A stretch of DNA of 64,000 nucleotides from Stutzerimonas kunmingensis (GCF_002929225.1 NZ_PISM01000019.1:1-64000), one strand, 5' to 3'; positions 50,344-60,660 are shown, numbered from the stretch's first letter. Program-made: numbers and translations. The notes: generated by a model from the letters alone, not told the origin.

Positions 50344-52361
50344 CGCGCGGTCAGGCCGATCAGCCGATCGGCTACGCCCTTGGTCTGGCGTGAGGTGCCA
50401 GCGGTGAGGTTGCTCGAGTTCTCCAGTGCATCGAGCAGCCCGGTCAGCGAGCCGACACCGGCCGATTGCGTCTCGATGTGTTGCGCCACCGCGCGAATCT
50501 CGCTGGCCAGGCGGTCGATGTCGGTGCCGATTTCCTCCGCGTTCTTGCCGGTGATCTCGGCCAGCTTGCGCACCTCATCCGCCACCACCGCAAAGCCACG
50601 GCCCATGTCGCCGGCGCGCGCCGCCTCGATCGCCGCATTGAGCGCCAGTAGGTTGGTCTGCCCGGCGATCTGCTGGATGGTCTGCACCACCGACTGGATG
50701 CGCTGACTGGACTGCGCCAGGTCGCGGGCGCTGCTGACCACCTCGTCGGCCTGGTGGACCATCTGCTTGACCGAGCTGCCGGCCTGTTCGATGACGGTGC
50801 CCTGTTGGTTGATGTTCAGCGTCAGGTCGTCCATCGAGCCGTGCAGTTCGTTGGCGCACTGGCTCAGCTGTTCGGACATGGACTGCCGCTCATGGTCGGC
50901 CTGGGACAGGACCTGGCCAAGGTCGGCCAGGCCGCGGAACACCGGGCGGATGTGTTCGTCGAGGCCATTGATGTCCACCGCGCTGCTGTAGTCCTGGCGC
51001 TTGAACTGCTCGATCTGCTTGACCACCACCTGGCTCAGACCGGTCAGCTTCTTGATCTGCCGGCGCAGGAAGAACGCCTTGAATTCGCCGTGGTAGGCGA
51101 TGAAGTTGTCGGTGTACTCGTCGTGGAACTCGTCCTTGCCGTTGGTGCGGAAGAAGAACACCGCGGTGAGGGTCTGGTTGAGGTTGAGGCCGAGGATCTC
51201 GCCGAAGGTCGAGTAACCGGCCACTGGCACGTCATCGAACACCGGGTCCATGCCGCCCAGTGCCTGCTCGTTGTTCAGTCGGCGCAGGATGCAGTCGTTG
51301 AGGATGCCCACCAGCGGCTTGCCGGGCTTGTTGCGCATGAACTGCTGGTAGTCGCGGCGGGTGGTCTCGGCCAGCGGGGTGCGCTTGACCATGATCAGCT
51401 CTTCGCCGGGGGCGACGTCGCAGAACAGGTGCACGCGCTCGTTGGCGAAGTCGATCTGCGAGATCGAGCGAACGAACACTTCCTCGCCGACGCGAATTGC
51501 GAAGGAGTAGTCCGAGAGCCGCTGCTCCAGCTCCTGCGGCGCGCATTTGAGCGCCTCGCACAGGGCCTGCACCATCGTCCGGATATTGCCGCGTGAATCA
51601 ACCACCTGGCTGATGTAGCGGTCTTCCAGGGAGGCGCTGAGCACGCTCAGGCTGAGCGGCGTCGGCTCGAAGTTCTGGCTCTTGAACACCCCGAAACGCA
51701 CGTCCCGCGCGCACTTGAGGAAAACGATCAGTGCATGGTTCTGGTAGCTGCACTTGCCGTCATGCAGCTGGGTCTTCTGGAAATCCAGCTTGCCACCGGC
51801 CGAGCCGCCGACGAACAGGCAGGGAAAGCGCCCCGACTCGTACAGCGCCTCCATGAAGAAGGATTCAGACGCGGAGAGGCCGTCGAAGAAGATGTTCGCC
51901 AGGGTGTCGCGGTAATCGATCTTCATCGACACCTGCACCCGCTTGATCGACGCCGTGAGGCGCGCGATGCGCTCGCCCATCGACAGCCGCTGACCCCCGC
52001 CGCGGATGTCCTCGCACTCCAGCGGCACACGGACGATCTCGGCGGCGGCGATGACGCTGGCGTCGAACAGCTGCAACACCACCCGATCCCACTGCGCGCC
52101 GGTGGCACAGTAAAGCCGCTGGCCCTCGCTGGACAGCTCGCCCGCGGTGGTACACAGGCTGATCGTCGCCTGCGGAAAGCGCTGTGCTACCTGCCTGGCG
52201 ACCTCATCCAGATCCACGTGCGGCGAAACGAAGCCGGCAATGTAGGTCGGGTTGAAGCGCAGGGCAGCGAGCTGCTGGGCAAGCTGGTGAGCCGAGCAGA
52301 GCAGGCTCGCTGTGCCGCTGGATTGCGTGTGGCCTGGCTTGAATCGGGAGAGCGAAATCAT
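50340..52361 (-). CDS. Soluble chemoreceptor with FIST sensor and MCP signalling domain
   Basis: A 673-residue protein with no transmembrane segments. The N-terminal FIST and FIST_C domains (about 30-400) are predicted ligand sensors for small compounds such as amino acids; visible are [15 protein letters not shown] and [14 protein letters not shown]. The C-terminus carries the MCP signalling hairpin with [19 protein letters not shown] and [16 protein letters not shown]. So it is a cytoplasmic chemotaxis-type receptor. I chose ATG at 52361; its ribosome-binding site is weak, and a GTG at 52412 is in frame upstream. It overlaps the recQ stop by four bases, tail to tail. Confidence 0.85.
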
Positions 52362-52412
52362 GGGCGTTACTCGCTTGAGGAAGGGAAGCGGGAAACTCGG
52401 CCGCTCCCGCAC

Positions 52413-52690
52413 TGATCAGCCGTCGATCAGAGGCTACATTTTTTGTTATCGGCACCCCGGCCGCGAGCTGCATGCCCGTTCGGCGCCGTCACCGTCAGCC
52501 ACGTTATCGGCCGCCGGATCGAAGATCGCCATGCAACCATGGTCTTCATCCGGAAGTACTGGGTGAGGCGGCGATTCCTCTTGATGTGGCGCAACGGAAG
52601 TCGCGCGCGGCTGTGCAATTGTCGACCGGTGACCTGTTGCCGCAGTTGTTGTAGCCGATAGCCAAGGAAAGCCTCTCGAGGAGCGACGCC
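52413..52690. promoter_or_regulatory. Divergent promoter region of the two chemoreceptor genes
   Basis: A 278-bp gap between divergent chemoreceptor genes. It must hold both promoters. I see no clear sigma-28 or sigma-70 motif by eye and no gene. An AT-rich TACATTTTTTGTTATC stretch near 52434-52449 is the best promoter candidate. Confidence 0.35.
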
Positions 52691-54325
52691 ATGCCCCGCC
52701 TGTTCACCGATCTTGGATTTCGCTGGAAGATCACCTTGCCCATTGCGGCGCTGGCGCTGTTGCTGGTGCTGATGGGCGTTTTCGGGATGCGTGGCATCGA
52801 ACGCGTGACCGACTCCAGCGAGGTCTTGGCCACGCGCCATCTGCCGGCCATCGGCTTGCTGCTCAATGCCGATCGCGACCTGTATCAGGCCTTTGTCGCC
52901 GAGCGTAGCCTGCTCGACAGCGATGCTGGCGACCATGTGCAGGCACTCAAGGCCAGCCATGCGGAAAACCTCAAGCAGGCCTACGACCGCGTGCAGAAGT
53001 ACGCAGCCATGCAGCCGGGCGCCGAGGCGCTGGCGCTGGTCGAGCGGTTCAATAGCGGCTTTCAGCAGTGGTCCGCGGTATCGCAGCGGGTCATCGAGCA
53101 GGTCGATCTCGATCCTCAGGCCGCCAGCGCGCTGAGCTTTGGTGACAGCGAGGCGCGCTTCGATGCCATGCGCGATGCCATCGACAAGCTCGGCGAACTC
53201 GAAGGCGCAGCCGCCGAGGCCGAAGGCGCGGCGGCGATTGCCGACGGCGCTGCCACATCCAGGCAGCAGACCGCGGTGCTGATCATCGGCCTGCTGGGCT
53301 GCGTGCTGTTGATACTGGGTTTGCCGATGGTGGTGTTGCATCCGATGCGCCGACTGCTCGATCGCCTGAAGCAGATCGCCGATGGCGATGGCGACCTGCG
53401 CGCCCGCCTGGAGGTGCATTCGGCCGACGAACTGGGCCAGCTCGGCAACGCCTTCAACCGTTTTCTCGACAAATTGCAGCCGCTGATTGCCGAGGTCGGA
53501 CGGGTTACCGCTGAGGTCGAGACCGCCGCGCGCGGCATGGCGGCAATGGCTGAAACCAACGATCAGCTGATCAGCAGCGAACACGCCGCGGTCGATCAGG
53601 TGACCACTGCGGCGACCGAGATGAGCGCGGCGGTGCATGAAGTCGCGCTCAATGCGCAGAACGCGTCGGACGCCGCGCGTGCGGCGGAAACCCAGTCACG
53701 CCAGGGTGCGTCGGTCGTCAGCAGTACCATCCAGTCGATCCGCCAGCTGGCCGGGGAGGTCGAAGGCGCATCGCAGGCCATCGGTGCGCTTGCCGAGGAA
53801 ACCGCCAGCATCGGCGCGGTGCTGGAAGTGATTCGCGGCATCGCTGAGCAGACCAATCTGCTCGCGCTCAACGCCGCCATCGAGGCCGCGCGCGCCGGTG
53901 AGCAGGGCCGCGGTTTCGCCGTGGTGGCCGACGAGGTAAGGGCACTGGCCGCGCGCACGCAGGATTCGACCGAGGATATCCAGGCTCGCATCGAGCGCTT
54001 GCAGAGCGGCGTCGACAAGGCCGTGCAGGCCATGCAGAACGGCAGCGACAAGGCGCGAGACAGCGTCGAGCGGGCATCCGGCGTCGATCAGGTGCTGGCG
54101 GAAACGTCCGTGTCGGTGCAGCGGATCAATGACATGGCCGCCCAGATCGCCACGGCGTGCGAGGAGCAGAGCAGCGTCACCGAGGAAATCGCGCGCAACA
54201 TCACCGATATCCGTGACCTGTCCAACGAGGCGGCTACCTGCTCCTCGCAAAGCATGCTCGCCAGCCAGCAGCTGTCTGGGCTATCGAAAACCCTGGCGGA
54301 GCTGGTCGGCCGTTTTCGTACCTGA
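52691..54325 (+). CDS. Methyl-accepting chemotaxis protein (transmembrane)
   Basis: A 544-residue chemoreceptor. Transmembrane segments lie at about residues 13-33 and 195-215 and flank a helical periplasmic sensor of about 160 residues, consistent with a four-helix-bundle (TarH-like) fold. HAMP ([18 protein letters not shown]) and the signalling hairpin follow, with [19 protein letters not shown] and [16 protein letters not shown]. Ligand unknown. The conserved tip places it with the flagellar-type receptors. Confidence 0.9.
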   Translation: MPRLFTDLGFRWKITLPIAALALLLVLMGVFGMRGIERVTDSSEVLATRHLPAIGLLLNADRDLYQAFVAERSLLDSDAGDHVQALKASHAENLKQAYDRVQKYAAMQPGAEALALVERFNSGFQQWSAVSQRVIEQVDLDPQAASALSFGDSEARFDAMRDAIDKLGELEGAAAEAEGAAAIADGAATSRQQTAVLIIGLLGCVLLILGLPMVVLHPMRRLLDRLKQIADGDGDLRARLEVHSADELGQLGNAFNRFLDKLQPLIAEVGRVTAEVETAARGMAAMAETNDQLISSEHAAVDQVTTAATEMSAAVHEVALNAQNASDAARAAETQSRQGASVVSSTIQSIRQLAGEVEGASQAIGALAEETASIGAVLEVIRGIAEQTNLLALNAAIEAARAGEQGRGFAVVADEVRALAARTQDSTEDIQARIERLQSGVDKAVQAMQNGSDKARDSVERASGVDQVLAETSVSVQRINDMAAQIATACEEQSSVTEEIARNITDIRDLSNEAATCSSQSMLASQQLSGLSKTLAELVGRFRT

Positions 54326-54347
54326 GACCTGATATCTGGGCGCTGTC

Positions 54348-54542
54348 TTACAGCGCGCCCCACAGCAGCCGGCCCAGGCCGCTGTCGTTCGGCAGCAGAA
54401 GCAGGCTGAGAATGAACACCAACAGCAGTCCTGCGGCATAGCAGAGACTGCTCAGCCTGGAGCGTGCACGGGGCGGGCGCGACGCGGCAGGTGCTTTGCC
54501 GCCGGGGCTCGGCTGGCGCGACTGGGGTAGGTTGCAGGACAT
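54348..54542 (-). CDS. Small single-pass membrane protein, unknown
   Basis: A 64-residue open frame, not recognised. The N-terminal half is basic and rich in Pro, Ser and Arg. The C-terminal half has a hydrophobic segment (LCYAAGLLLVFILSLLLL) ending in a short tail. The ribosome-binding site is weak, and the 23-bp gap to the convergent chemoreceptor gene leaves no room for a long terminator. It is plausible as a small membrane protein, but coding is uncertain. Confidence 0.4.
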   Translation of the reverse strand: MSCNLPQSRQPSPGGKAPAASRPPRARSRLSSLCYAAGLLLVFILSLLLLPNDSGLGRLLWGAL

Positions 54543-54764
54543 GCTCGGCTCGACAGTTATCTACCCGCCGTCAACGCAGCAGGCATCGGAAGCGGCGCAG
54601 TAAAGCGCAAATAAAGGCATATTGCCACCACCGTGGCGTCGCTTCCTTACGCCTTGCGTCGCTCTGAAACATCAGGAAAAGCTCCGTACGTCGCCGGGCC
54701 GGTATCGCGGGATGGCTCGACCATACTCAGAGGTCGATACCGCAAACGACCGGAGACCCCACCC

Positions 54765-55685
54765 ATGCCGACGCGCCGCCAGATCATTCAACGTACAGCC
54801 GTGGCCGCAGCGATGCTGGCGCTCGGTCCGCTGTTGCCGTCGCTGGTGCGGGCAGCCGAGGCGCTGCGTCGACGCGAGATTCCTTCCACCGGCGAGATGC
54901 TACCCGTCATCGGCCTCGGCACGTCACGCACCCATGACGTGGCCCTGGACGATCCCGAGATGACGCGGCTGCTCGAGGTGCTGCGCGTGCTGGTCGATGG
55001 CGGCGCATCGCTGATCGATACCGCACCGAGCTACGGCAATGCCGAGCGCGTCGTCGGTGAGCTGGTCGAGCGCCACGGCCAGCGCGACAAGGTCTTCCTC
55101 GCCAGCAAGGTATCCTCCAGCGGTCGCGAACGCGGCATGGCGCAGATTGAAGCGAGCTTCAAGGCGCTGCAGACCGACACCATCGACCTGATCCAGGTGC
55201 ACAACCTGCAGGACACCCGCACCCAGCTCGGCCTGCTGCGCGAACTCAAGCAGGAGGGGCGGGTGCGCTACATCGGCGTGACCCACTATCTGGAGTCGGC
55301 CCACGACCGCCTGCTGGAGACGCTGAAGCGGGAGAAGGTCGACTTCGTGCAGTTCAACTATTCGGTGGGCGAGCGCAACGCCGAGAAGCAGCTGCTGCCG
55401 TACTGCGCCGACCACGGCATCGCCACGCTGATCAACCGGCCGTTTACCCGTGGCAACCTGCTGTCCAGGGTTAAGGGCAAGCCGCTGCCGGCCTGGGCGG
55501 TGGAGATCGATGCCAGCTCCTGGGCGCAGCTGCTACTCAAGTTCATCCTTGCCGAGCCGGCTGTAACTGCGGTCATACCGGCGACTTCCAACCCGCGCTA
55601 CATGGCCGACAACTTGCTCGCCGGACAGGGGCGGCTGCCGGATGCGCGGCAGCGGCAGATGATCGTCGACGCCTTCCGCTGAGCG
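54765..55685 (+). CDS. Aldo/keto reductase, exported
   Basis: A 305-residue aldo/keto reductase. A probable Tat-like signal peptide (TRRQIIQRTAVAAAMLALG, with two arginines) precedes the TIM barrel. Catalytic residues fit the family: SLIDTAPSYGNAERVVG (Asp and Tyr) and VFLASKVSS (Lys). The usual catalytic His is represented in LIQVHNLQDTRTQLG. Export of an AKR is unusual but known among TAT-dependent oxidoreductases. The frame stops at 55682. I chose ATG at 54765 over an upstream in-frame extension to 54633 with no family character. Confidence 0.83.
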
Positions 55686-55689
55686 CCGA

Positions 55690-57015
55690 ATGCCGACTTC
55701 GCTAGCCGCTCGCGGGGCCGCGCTGATCAATGCCCGCCCGGGCGAACTGCGTGCTGCGCTAGCCGGATTCAGCCTGTTCTTCTGCCTGTTCTCTGGGTAC
55801 TTCATGCTGCGGCCGATTCGCGAGTCGATGGGCATTCAGGGCGGCGTCGAGAACCTGCAGTGGCTGTTTACCGCGACCTTCATCGCCATGCTGGTGGCGG
55901 TGCCACTGTTCGCTTGGCTCAACTCGCGGGTCGCGCGCATCCATTACATCGACTGGGTGTACGGCTTTTTCTGCGTCAACCTGCTCGTGTTCGCGGGGCT
56001 GTTCTTCCTGCTCGGAGACAGCGTCTGGCTGGCGCGGGTGTTCTACGTGTGGATCTCGGTCTACAACCTGTTCGTGGTCTCGGTCGCCTGGAGCCTGATG
56101 GCCGATGTGTTCGACGCGCCACAGGCGCGCCGGCTGTTCGCCTTCATCGCTGCTGGTGCCAGCGTGGGCGGGCTGGTCGGACCGGCGACGAGCGCGCTGT
56201 TGGTCGGCGTGCTCGGTCAGTTCGGGCTGATGCTGCTGGCGGCGCTTTTGCTGGTCGCGGCGGTCGCGCTCAAGCACTACCTGATGGTCTGGCGCGAGGA
56301 ACGGGGTGCCGGCCGTCCCGGCGCCGAACATGCCGAAAGTCCACGGCGACCGGTAGCGGGCAATCCATTCAGTGGCCTGACGCGGGTGCTGGGCTCGGGC
56401 TATCTGCTCGGCATCGCGGCGTTCGTGCTGCTGCTGACGACCGCCAGCACCTTTCTCTACTTCGAACAGGCAAGGCTGGTCGCCGAGCTGTTTCCGGATC
56501 GTGCCGAGCAGGTGCGGGTGTTCGGTGCGATCGATTTTGTGGTGCAGGCGGGGGCGCTGTTATCTCAGCTGTTCATCACCGGTCGGATCGCGCAGCGGCT
56601 CGGCGTGCGGATTCTGCTCGCCGCGGTGCCGGCACTGGTTTGCGTGGGCTTCATCGGCCTGGCCCTGGCGCCGACCTTTGCCGTGCTGGCCGCCGTGATG
56701 ATCGTGCGTCGCGTCGGCGAATACGCCTTCGTCCGCCCGGGCCGCGAGATGCTCTTCGCGCCGCTGGATGCCGAGAGCAAGTACAAGGCGAAGAACTTCA
56801 TCGACACCGTGGTCTATCGCGGCGGCGATGCCCTGAGCGGCTGGGCCAAGAGCCTGCTCGACAGTCTCGGTCAGGGCGTCTGGCTGATTGCCCTGATCGG
56901 CGCCGTGTGCGCGGCGGTCTGGGGCTTGGTGGGCTGGTTTATCGGCGGACGGGCCGACCGCGCTGGCGCCAAGCCGGATGAGCCGCCGCGGTCGGCAACC
57001 GGACGAAGCAGCTGA
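55690..57015 (+). CDS. MFS-like transporter, NTP/ADP-carrier-related
   Basis: A 441-residue inner-membrane protein with about 12 hydrophobic segments. Parts such as FCLFSGYFMLRPIRESMGI and YAFVRPGREMLFAPLDAESKYKAK match my recollection of the ADP/ATP translocase-like (TlcC/Npt) group of MFS carriers. In free-living bacteria the substrate of these relatives is unknown. It is eight bases downstream of the aldo/keto reductase gene, so the pair is probably an operon. Confidence 0.8.
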   Translation: MPTSLAARGAALINARPGELRAALAGFSLFFCLFSGYFMLRPIRESMGIQGGVENLQWLFTATFIAMLVAVPLFAWLNSRVARIHYIDWVYGFFCVNLLVFAGLFFLLGDSVWLARVFYVWISVYNLFVVSVAWSLMADVFDAPQARRLFAFIAAGASVGGLVGPATSALLVGVLGQFGLMLLAALLLVAAVALKHYLMVWREERGAGRPGAEHAESPRRPVAGNPFSGLTRVLGSGYLLGIAAFVLLLTTASTFLYFEQARLVAELFPDRAEQVRVFGAIDFVVQAGALLSQLFITGRIAQRLGVRILLAAVPALVCVGFIGLALAPTFAVLAAVMIVRRVGEYAFVRPGREMLFAPLDAESKYKAKNFIDTVVYRGGDALSGWAKSLLDSLGQGVWLIALIGAVCAAVWGLVGWFIGGRADRAGAKPDEPPRSATGRSS

Positions 57016-57075
57016 ACCTCGCCGACGCACACGCCTCGAACCCTAGTAGGTACGTCATCTATCAGGAGTAGTCGT

Positions 57076-57498
57076 ATGCAAGTGCAGGTCAATAGCAACC
57101 ACATCCCTGGCAGCGTCGAGCTGCACGAGTGGGTCGGTACGACCGTTGAGGATCGGCTCGAGCGTTTCGACGACTTCCTCACCCGAGTGGAAGTCCATGT
57201 CAGCGATGAAAACGCGCAGAAGGCCGGCGCCGATGACAAGCGTTGCCAGATCGAGGCGCGGCCCAAGGGGCATCAGGCGGTGTCGGTGACGCACAAGGCC
57301 GAGTCGCTGCAGCTGGCGGTCGATGGCGCGGCGGACAAGATGCAGCACGCGCTGGAGCATCTGATGGGCAAGCTGGACACCCGCGTACTGTCCAGCGGCG
57401 AGTTGAATGATCCGCTGCTCGACGAGCAGCCTCAGGCCGTCAAGGATGCGATGCTCGAAGAGGAATTCCTGGAAAAGCAGGACGAGCTCGACAAGTGA
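57076..57498 (+). CDS. HPF/RaiA-family ribosome-associated protein
   Basis: A 140-residue protein of the S30AE/HPF family. The beta-alpha-beta core (residues 1-100) includes QVQVNSNHIPGS, EDRLERFDDFLTRVEVHVSDEN and QAVSVTHKAESLQLAVDGAADKM. The C-terminal tail is acidic and variable. Such proteins bind the 30S A- and P-sites and promote ribosome hibernation. It is a separate gene from any rpoN-linked hpf, so it is probably a paralogue. Identification is by fold pattern, so confidence is moderate. Confidence 0.78.
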   Translation: MQVQVNSNHIPGSVELHEWVGTTVEDRLERFDDFLTRVEVHVSDENAQKAGADDKRCQIEARPKGHQAVSVTHKAESLQLAVDGAADKMQHALEHLMGKLDTRVLSSGELNDPLLDEQPQAVKDAMLEEEFLEKQDELDK

Positions 57499-57504
57499 CC
57501 CCGT

Positions 57505-57530
57505 CGCCCCGGCCGCGTGCCGGGGCGTTT
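57505..57530 (+). terminator. Terminator after the HPF-like gene
   Basis: Stem CGCCCCGGC / GCCGGGGCG with a 5-nt loop and a short T-run, seven bases after the stop codon. Confidence 0.7.
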
Positions 57531-57609
57531 CCACCAGCTTCATTCTCTTTCTATCCCCCTGCTGCCAGGCATGCGCCTTGGCGGCCGGGCCCGTGTATCC
57601 GGTAGCCAG

Positions 57610-58170
57610 ATGCAGATCATCCTCGTGCGGCACGGTAGACCCGACCACGGCGCAGCGCGCTGGAGCACGCCGGTTGGCATGAAAACTTGGGTCGAGCGCT
57701 ACAACGCTGCGGAGGTCGTCGCCGCCGAGCGCCCGGACAGTCTGGTCGCGCTGGCAGGCTCGGTTGGCATCGTGGTCTGCAGCTCCCTGCAGCGCTGCAT
57801 CGAATCGCGCTCGCATCTGGAATGCGACTGCTGTGAACTGCCTGATCCGCTGTTCGCTGAGCCGCACCTGCCGTATCCCGAGTGGGGCCTGCCGCTGTTG
57901 CCGTCGCGCTTCTGGCGCCTGGCGTTTCGCACCGCCTGGTTTCTCGGCTTCGCCAGCCATACCGAGCACATCCGCGAATCCACCAGGCGTGCCAGCGCAG
58001 CGGCCGAACGGTTGATCGAGCTGGCCGAGGCCAATGAAAGCGTGTTGCTGATGGGGCACAAGATCATGAATGCGCTGATCGCCCGGCAACTTCGTCAGCG
58101 CGGCTGGCGTGGCCCCGCTCTGCCGCTGCTCACCGGCTACTGGCAGCCGAGTCGCTACAGCAAGGGCTGA
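57610..58170 (+). CDS. Histidine phosphatase (phosphoglycerate-mutase-like) family protein
   Basis: A 186-residue protein. The RHG motif IILVRHGRPDHGAA near the N-terminus carries the catalytic His. A second His lies in VLLMGHKIMNALIA. The substrate cannot be read from the sequence; members of this branch include phosphoesterases of sugars, proteins and small molecules. I chose ATG at 57610; the open frame extends to 57517, but the extension lacks family character. Confidence 0.85.
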   Translation: MQIILVRHGRPDHGAARWSTPVGMKTWVERYNAAEVVAAERPDSLVALAGSVGIVVCSSLQRCIESRSHLECDCCELPDPLFAEPHLPYPEWGLPLLPSRFWRLAFRTAWFLGFASHTEHIRESTRRASAAAERLIELAEANESVLLMGHKIMNALIARQLRQRGWRGPALPLLTGYWQPSRYSKG

Positions 58171-58299
58171 AAGCCAAGCTAGAGCACTCCGTACAGCATG
58201 CGTTCCGCCTCCCTTCGGTCATTCGGCAACCGCTTTGGCTTGCCAGATGAAACGTTTCAGCTACCTTGATCAGGAGTCATAACAACAAAGGGAACCCCC

Positions 58300-59511
58300 A
58301 TGACCCGTTTGCAGCTTCTCCTCGGCCTGGGCATCTGCCTGGCCACTCCTGCCATGGCCTGGGAACAGGTGCTGATCGACCACGACAAGCCGGCGAAGAA
58401 CTGGCGCATCACCAGCGAAGAGCTGGGCATCGACGCGTCGACGCCATTCTCGGTCAGCATGCGTACCTTGCATGGCGGCCGGCAGGAAGGCGTCAGCCTG
58501 ATCGAGATCGACAACGGCAGCATGCGCATGACCGTCGTGCCCACGCGCGGCATGAACGTGCTGGAAGCGGTGGCCGGCGATGTACGCCTGGGCTGGGATT
58601 CGCCGGTGGATGAAGTGGTCAACCCCGCCTTTATCGAGCTCAACGGGCGCGGCGGGCTGGGCTGGCTCGAGGGCTTCAATGAACTGGTCACCCGTTGCGG
58701 CTTCGAGTGGGTCGGCCACCCCGGCGAAGACAATGGCGAACTGCTCACGCTGCATGGCCGTGCGGCGAACATTCCGGCCTCGCGGGTGGTGCTGCAGATC
58801 GACGAGAAGCCGCCCTATGCCATTCGCTTGCGTGGCGAGCTGCAGGAGAAGGCCTTCAAGAAACTCGAGTTCGCAATCCTCACCGAGCTCAGCACAGAGC
58901 CCGGCCGCACCGGATTCTCGTTGCACGACACGCTGACCAATCAGGGCGACTACGCCAAGGAATATCAGGTGTTGTACCACACCAATTTCGGCACGCCGCT
59001 GCTGGAGGAGGGCGCGCGCTTCGTGGCGCCGGTCAAGCAGGTCTCACCGTTCAACCCCCGCGCGGCGAAGGAGCTGAGCGACTGGCAGCGCTATCGCGGC
59101 CCAACCAGGGACTACGACGAGACGGTGTTCAACGTGGTGCCCTATGCGGACGAACAGGGCCAGACCCTGACCATGCTGCACAACCGCGCCGGCAATCTCG
59201 GCGTCAGTGTCGGCTTCAATACTGCCGAGCTACCGGTGTTCTCGCTGTGGAAGAACACCGATACCGAGAAGCAGGGCTACGTGACCGGTCTCGAACCAGG
59301 TACCAGCTTTTCCTACAACCGCCGCTATCAACGGCCGTTGGGATTGGTGCCGAAGATTGAGCCAGGTGAGCAGAAGCATTTTCGCGTGAGTTACGAGCTG
59401 CTGGTCAATAGCGCCGCAGTCGACGCCGCGCGCAAACGGATCGAAGCGGTACAGGCCGGTCGCGACACTGAAATTCGTGACGAGCCGCTGGTTGACCTGT
59501 CGAAGGACTAA
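58300..59511 (+). CDS. DUF4432 (aldose-epimerase-fold) family protein, secreted
   Basis: A 403-residue protein. A signal peptide (RLQLLLGLGICLATPAMA) precedes a beta-rich galactose-mutarotase-like domain assigned as DUF4432. Recognisable stretches include PTRGMNVLEAV, GWDSPVDEVVNP, and HTNFGTPLLEEGARF. The role is unknown; the fold suggests sugar binding or epimerisation in the periplasm. A GGGAACC region precedes the ATG. Confidence 0.8.
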   Translation: MTRLQLLLGLGICLATPAMAWEQVLIDHDKPAKNWRITSEELGIDASTPFSVSMRTLHGGRQEGVSLIEIDNGSMRMTVVPTRGMNVLEAVAGDVRLGWDSPVDEVVNPAFIELNGRGGLGWLEGFNELVTRCGFEWVGHPGEDNGELLTLHGRAANIPASRVVLQIDEKPPYAIRLRGELQEKAFKKLEFAILTELSTEPGRTGFSLHDTLTNQGDYAKEYQVLYHTNFGTPLLEEGARFVAPVKQVSPFNPRAAKELSDWQRYRGPTRDYDETVFNVVPYADEQGQTLTMLHNRAGNLGVSVGFNTAELPVFSLWKNTDTEKQGYVTGLEPGTSFSYNRRYQRPLGLVPKIEPGEQKHFRVSYELLVNSAAVDAARKRIEAVQAGRDTEIRDEPLVDLSKD

Positions 59512-59663
59512 TACGTCTGCTGGACAGGTTTCGCGCGTTTTGGATCTCGTCGCAGCGATGCACCGTCGATTACGATGCATCGCTTGCTCAGGATGGCTCT
59601 ACGTCGGGCCTTTCAGGGCGACTGCGAGGCGTTCCTTGGGTCTGAAAGTTCCCCGGCTCCTGC
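59512..59663. other. Gap upstream of the first Rsm-type small RNA
   Basis: About 150 bp between the DUF4432 gene and the conserved upstream activating half-site. No gene or terminator with a T-run was found. Confidence 0.4.
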
Positions 59664-59666
59664 AGC

Positions 59667-59684
59667 TATAGCAAAAGGCTTACA
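59667..59684 (+). promoter_or_regulatory. Putative GacA upstream activating site of small RNA copy A
   Basis: The 18-mer TATAGCAAAAGGCTTACA ends in the CTTACA half-site of the GacA consensus (TGTAAG, N6, CTTACA). It lies 44 bp upstream of a TAATCT -10-like element. An almost identical 18-mer stands at the matching place upstream of copy B. The left half-site is degenerate. Recognition as a GacA site is inference from position and the right half-site. Confidence 0.6.
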
Positions 59685-59738
59685 AGAGGCTGAGGCGTTC
59701 GACCCTTTAACCGTCCACCGCGTGTAATTAATCTACAC

Positions 59739-59847
59739 CCACTCTGAAGCGCAGGACGCGCTCAGGATCAGGAAGATCGACCATCGCCAGGACGGCAATC
59801 GAAGGGAATTCGGAAAGGTCAGAAAAAACCCGCTTCGGCGGGTTTTT
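59739..59847 (+). ncRNA. rsmX: RsmX/Y/Z-type CsrA/RsmA-sequestering small RNA, copy A
   Basis: A noncoding transcript of about 109 nt. It holds six GGA motifs, four of them in a typical A-GGA context. At least three lie in small hairpin loops: GCGC-AGGAC-GCGC, GATC-AGGAA-GATC and GCC-AGGAC-GGC. A Rho-independent terminator (CCCGC, TTCG, GCGGG, then TTTTT) closes it. This design is the hallmark of Rsm RNAs that titrate RsmA/CsrA. The start was placed after TAATCT at 59729. A second similar gene lies about 1 kb away. It could be named rsmX, rsmY or rsmZ; the sequence does not decide. Confidence 0.8.
59823..59847 (+). terminator. Terminator of small RNA copy A
   Basis: Stem CCCGC / GCGGG with a UUCG-type tetraloop preceded by an A-run and followed by five T. 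The A- and T-runs on both sides make it potentially bidirectional. Confidence 0.9.
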
Positions 59848-59968
59848 GCTTTTCTGACGTATTCATATGCCGCTGGCGCTGAACGTCGACCGCGCCTATT
59901 TGCGACATTCAGAATTCGCACCCATTATTTTCCGATTATGGGAAAGCCGTTGCGTCAGATATTACGGA

Positions 59969-60001
59969 CGAAAAAAAGCCCCGCCGAAGCGGGGCTTTTT
60001 T
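59969..60001. terminator. Terminator of the cold-shock gene (bidirectional form)
   Basis: AAAAAAA-GCCCCGC, loop CGAA, GCGGGGC-TTTTTT just beyond the csp stop codon. On the minus strand it terminates the cold-shock transcript. Confidence 0.88.
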
Positions 60002-60013
60002 GTATCAGGCGTC

Positions 60014-60226
60014 TTAGGAGACTTGAACCTGATCAGCCTGCATCCCTTTCTGGCCTTTGGTAGCCATGAAAGAGACCGCTTGGCCTTCGCTCAGGCTTTT
60101 GAAGCCTGTGCTTTCGATTGAACGATAATGAACGAACAGATCTTCGCTGCCATCGGTCGGCGTAATAAAGCCGAAACCTTTTTCATCGTTGAACCATTTG
60201 ACTGTGCCATTTTGACGAGTAGACAT
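60014..60226 (-). CDS. cspA: Cold-shock protein (CspA family)
   Basis: A 70-residue cold-shock domain. RNP1 is GFGFITP and RNP2 is LFVHYRSI, both intact. It binds single-stranded nucleic acid as an RNA chaperone. ATG at 60226 is preceded by GGGAGATACTC; an upstream in-frame extension to 60298 lies in the leader. It sits between the two Rsm-type RNA genes, in the opposite orientation. cspA was chosen as a generic symbol; which csp paralogue it represents is not decided. Confidence 0.93.
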   Translation of the reverse strand: MSTRQNGTVKWFNDEKGFGFITPTDGSEDLFVHYRSIESTGFKSLSEGQAVSFMATKGQKGMQADQVQVS

Positions 60227-60657
60227 GAGTATCTCCCAAGGTGTTTTAAGGCTGCAGCACTGAAACATTCGGTGCCGAGACTGAGAAGCGAGAAGCAAAA
60301 CGAACCGAGGAGATGAAACAGAGAAACATCATGCCGGGTGTCGAAGTGTTAATTGCGAAGCAGTGGGGGCGAATATACGTAGATTTAAATATATGTACAG
60401 CTTTTATTTGCGATTTAAATAAATTGGCTCCTTTAAGTAAGCCCGCGAACTCAAATATTTAGGGTTTAACTAGTTGTTAATCATCAATGTTGTATGGGCT
60501 ATGGAGGCAAGAGAAATAATTCAACAAATGTTCCACGCTAATAGTTCGTAGCGGGGGCATCGCTTGCCGACAAAGCAGCGGGGGTGCGTGGCCGCGCAAA
60601 GGCGCCTTCTGTCCCGCCAGGCTGGTAAACGCGACAGTGAAACGACACGTTCGTTTT
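60227..60657 (-). promoter_or_regulatory. Long leader and promoter region of the cold-shock gene; also the upstream flank of small RNA copy B
   Basis: A 430-bp stretch without a gene. The part next to the csp start (60227 to about 60400) probably forms a long 5' leader, as is usual for cspA-type genes that respond to temperature through leader structure. The region about 60370-60440 is strongly AT-rich (ATTTAAATATATG) and is the best promoter candidate. Nothing else was recognised. Confidence 0.5.
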
Positions 60658-60660
60658 AGC

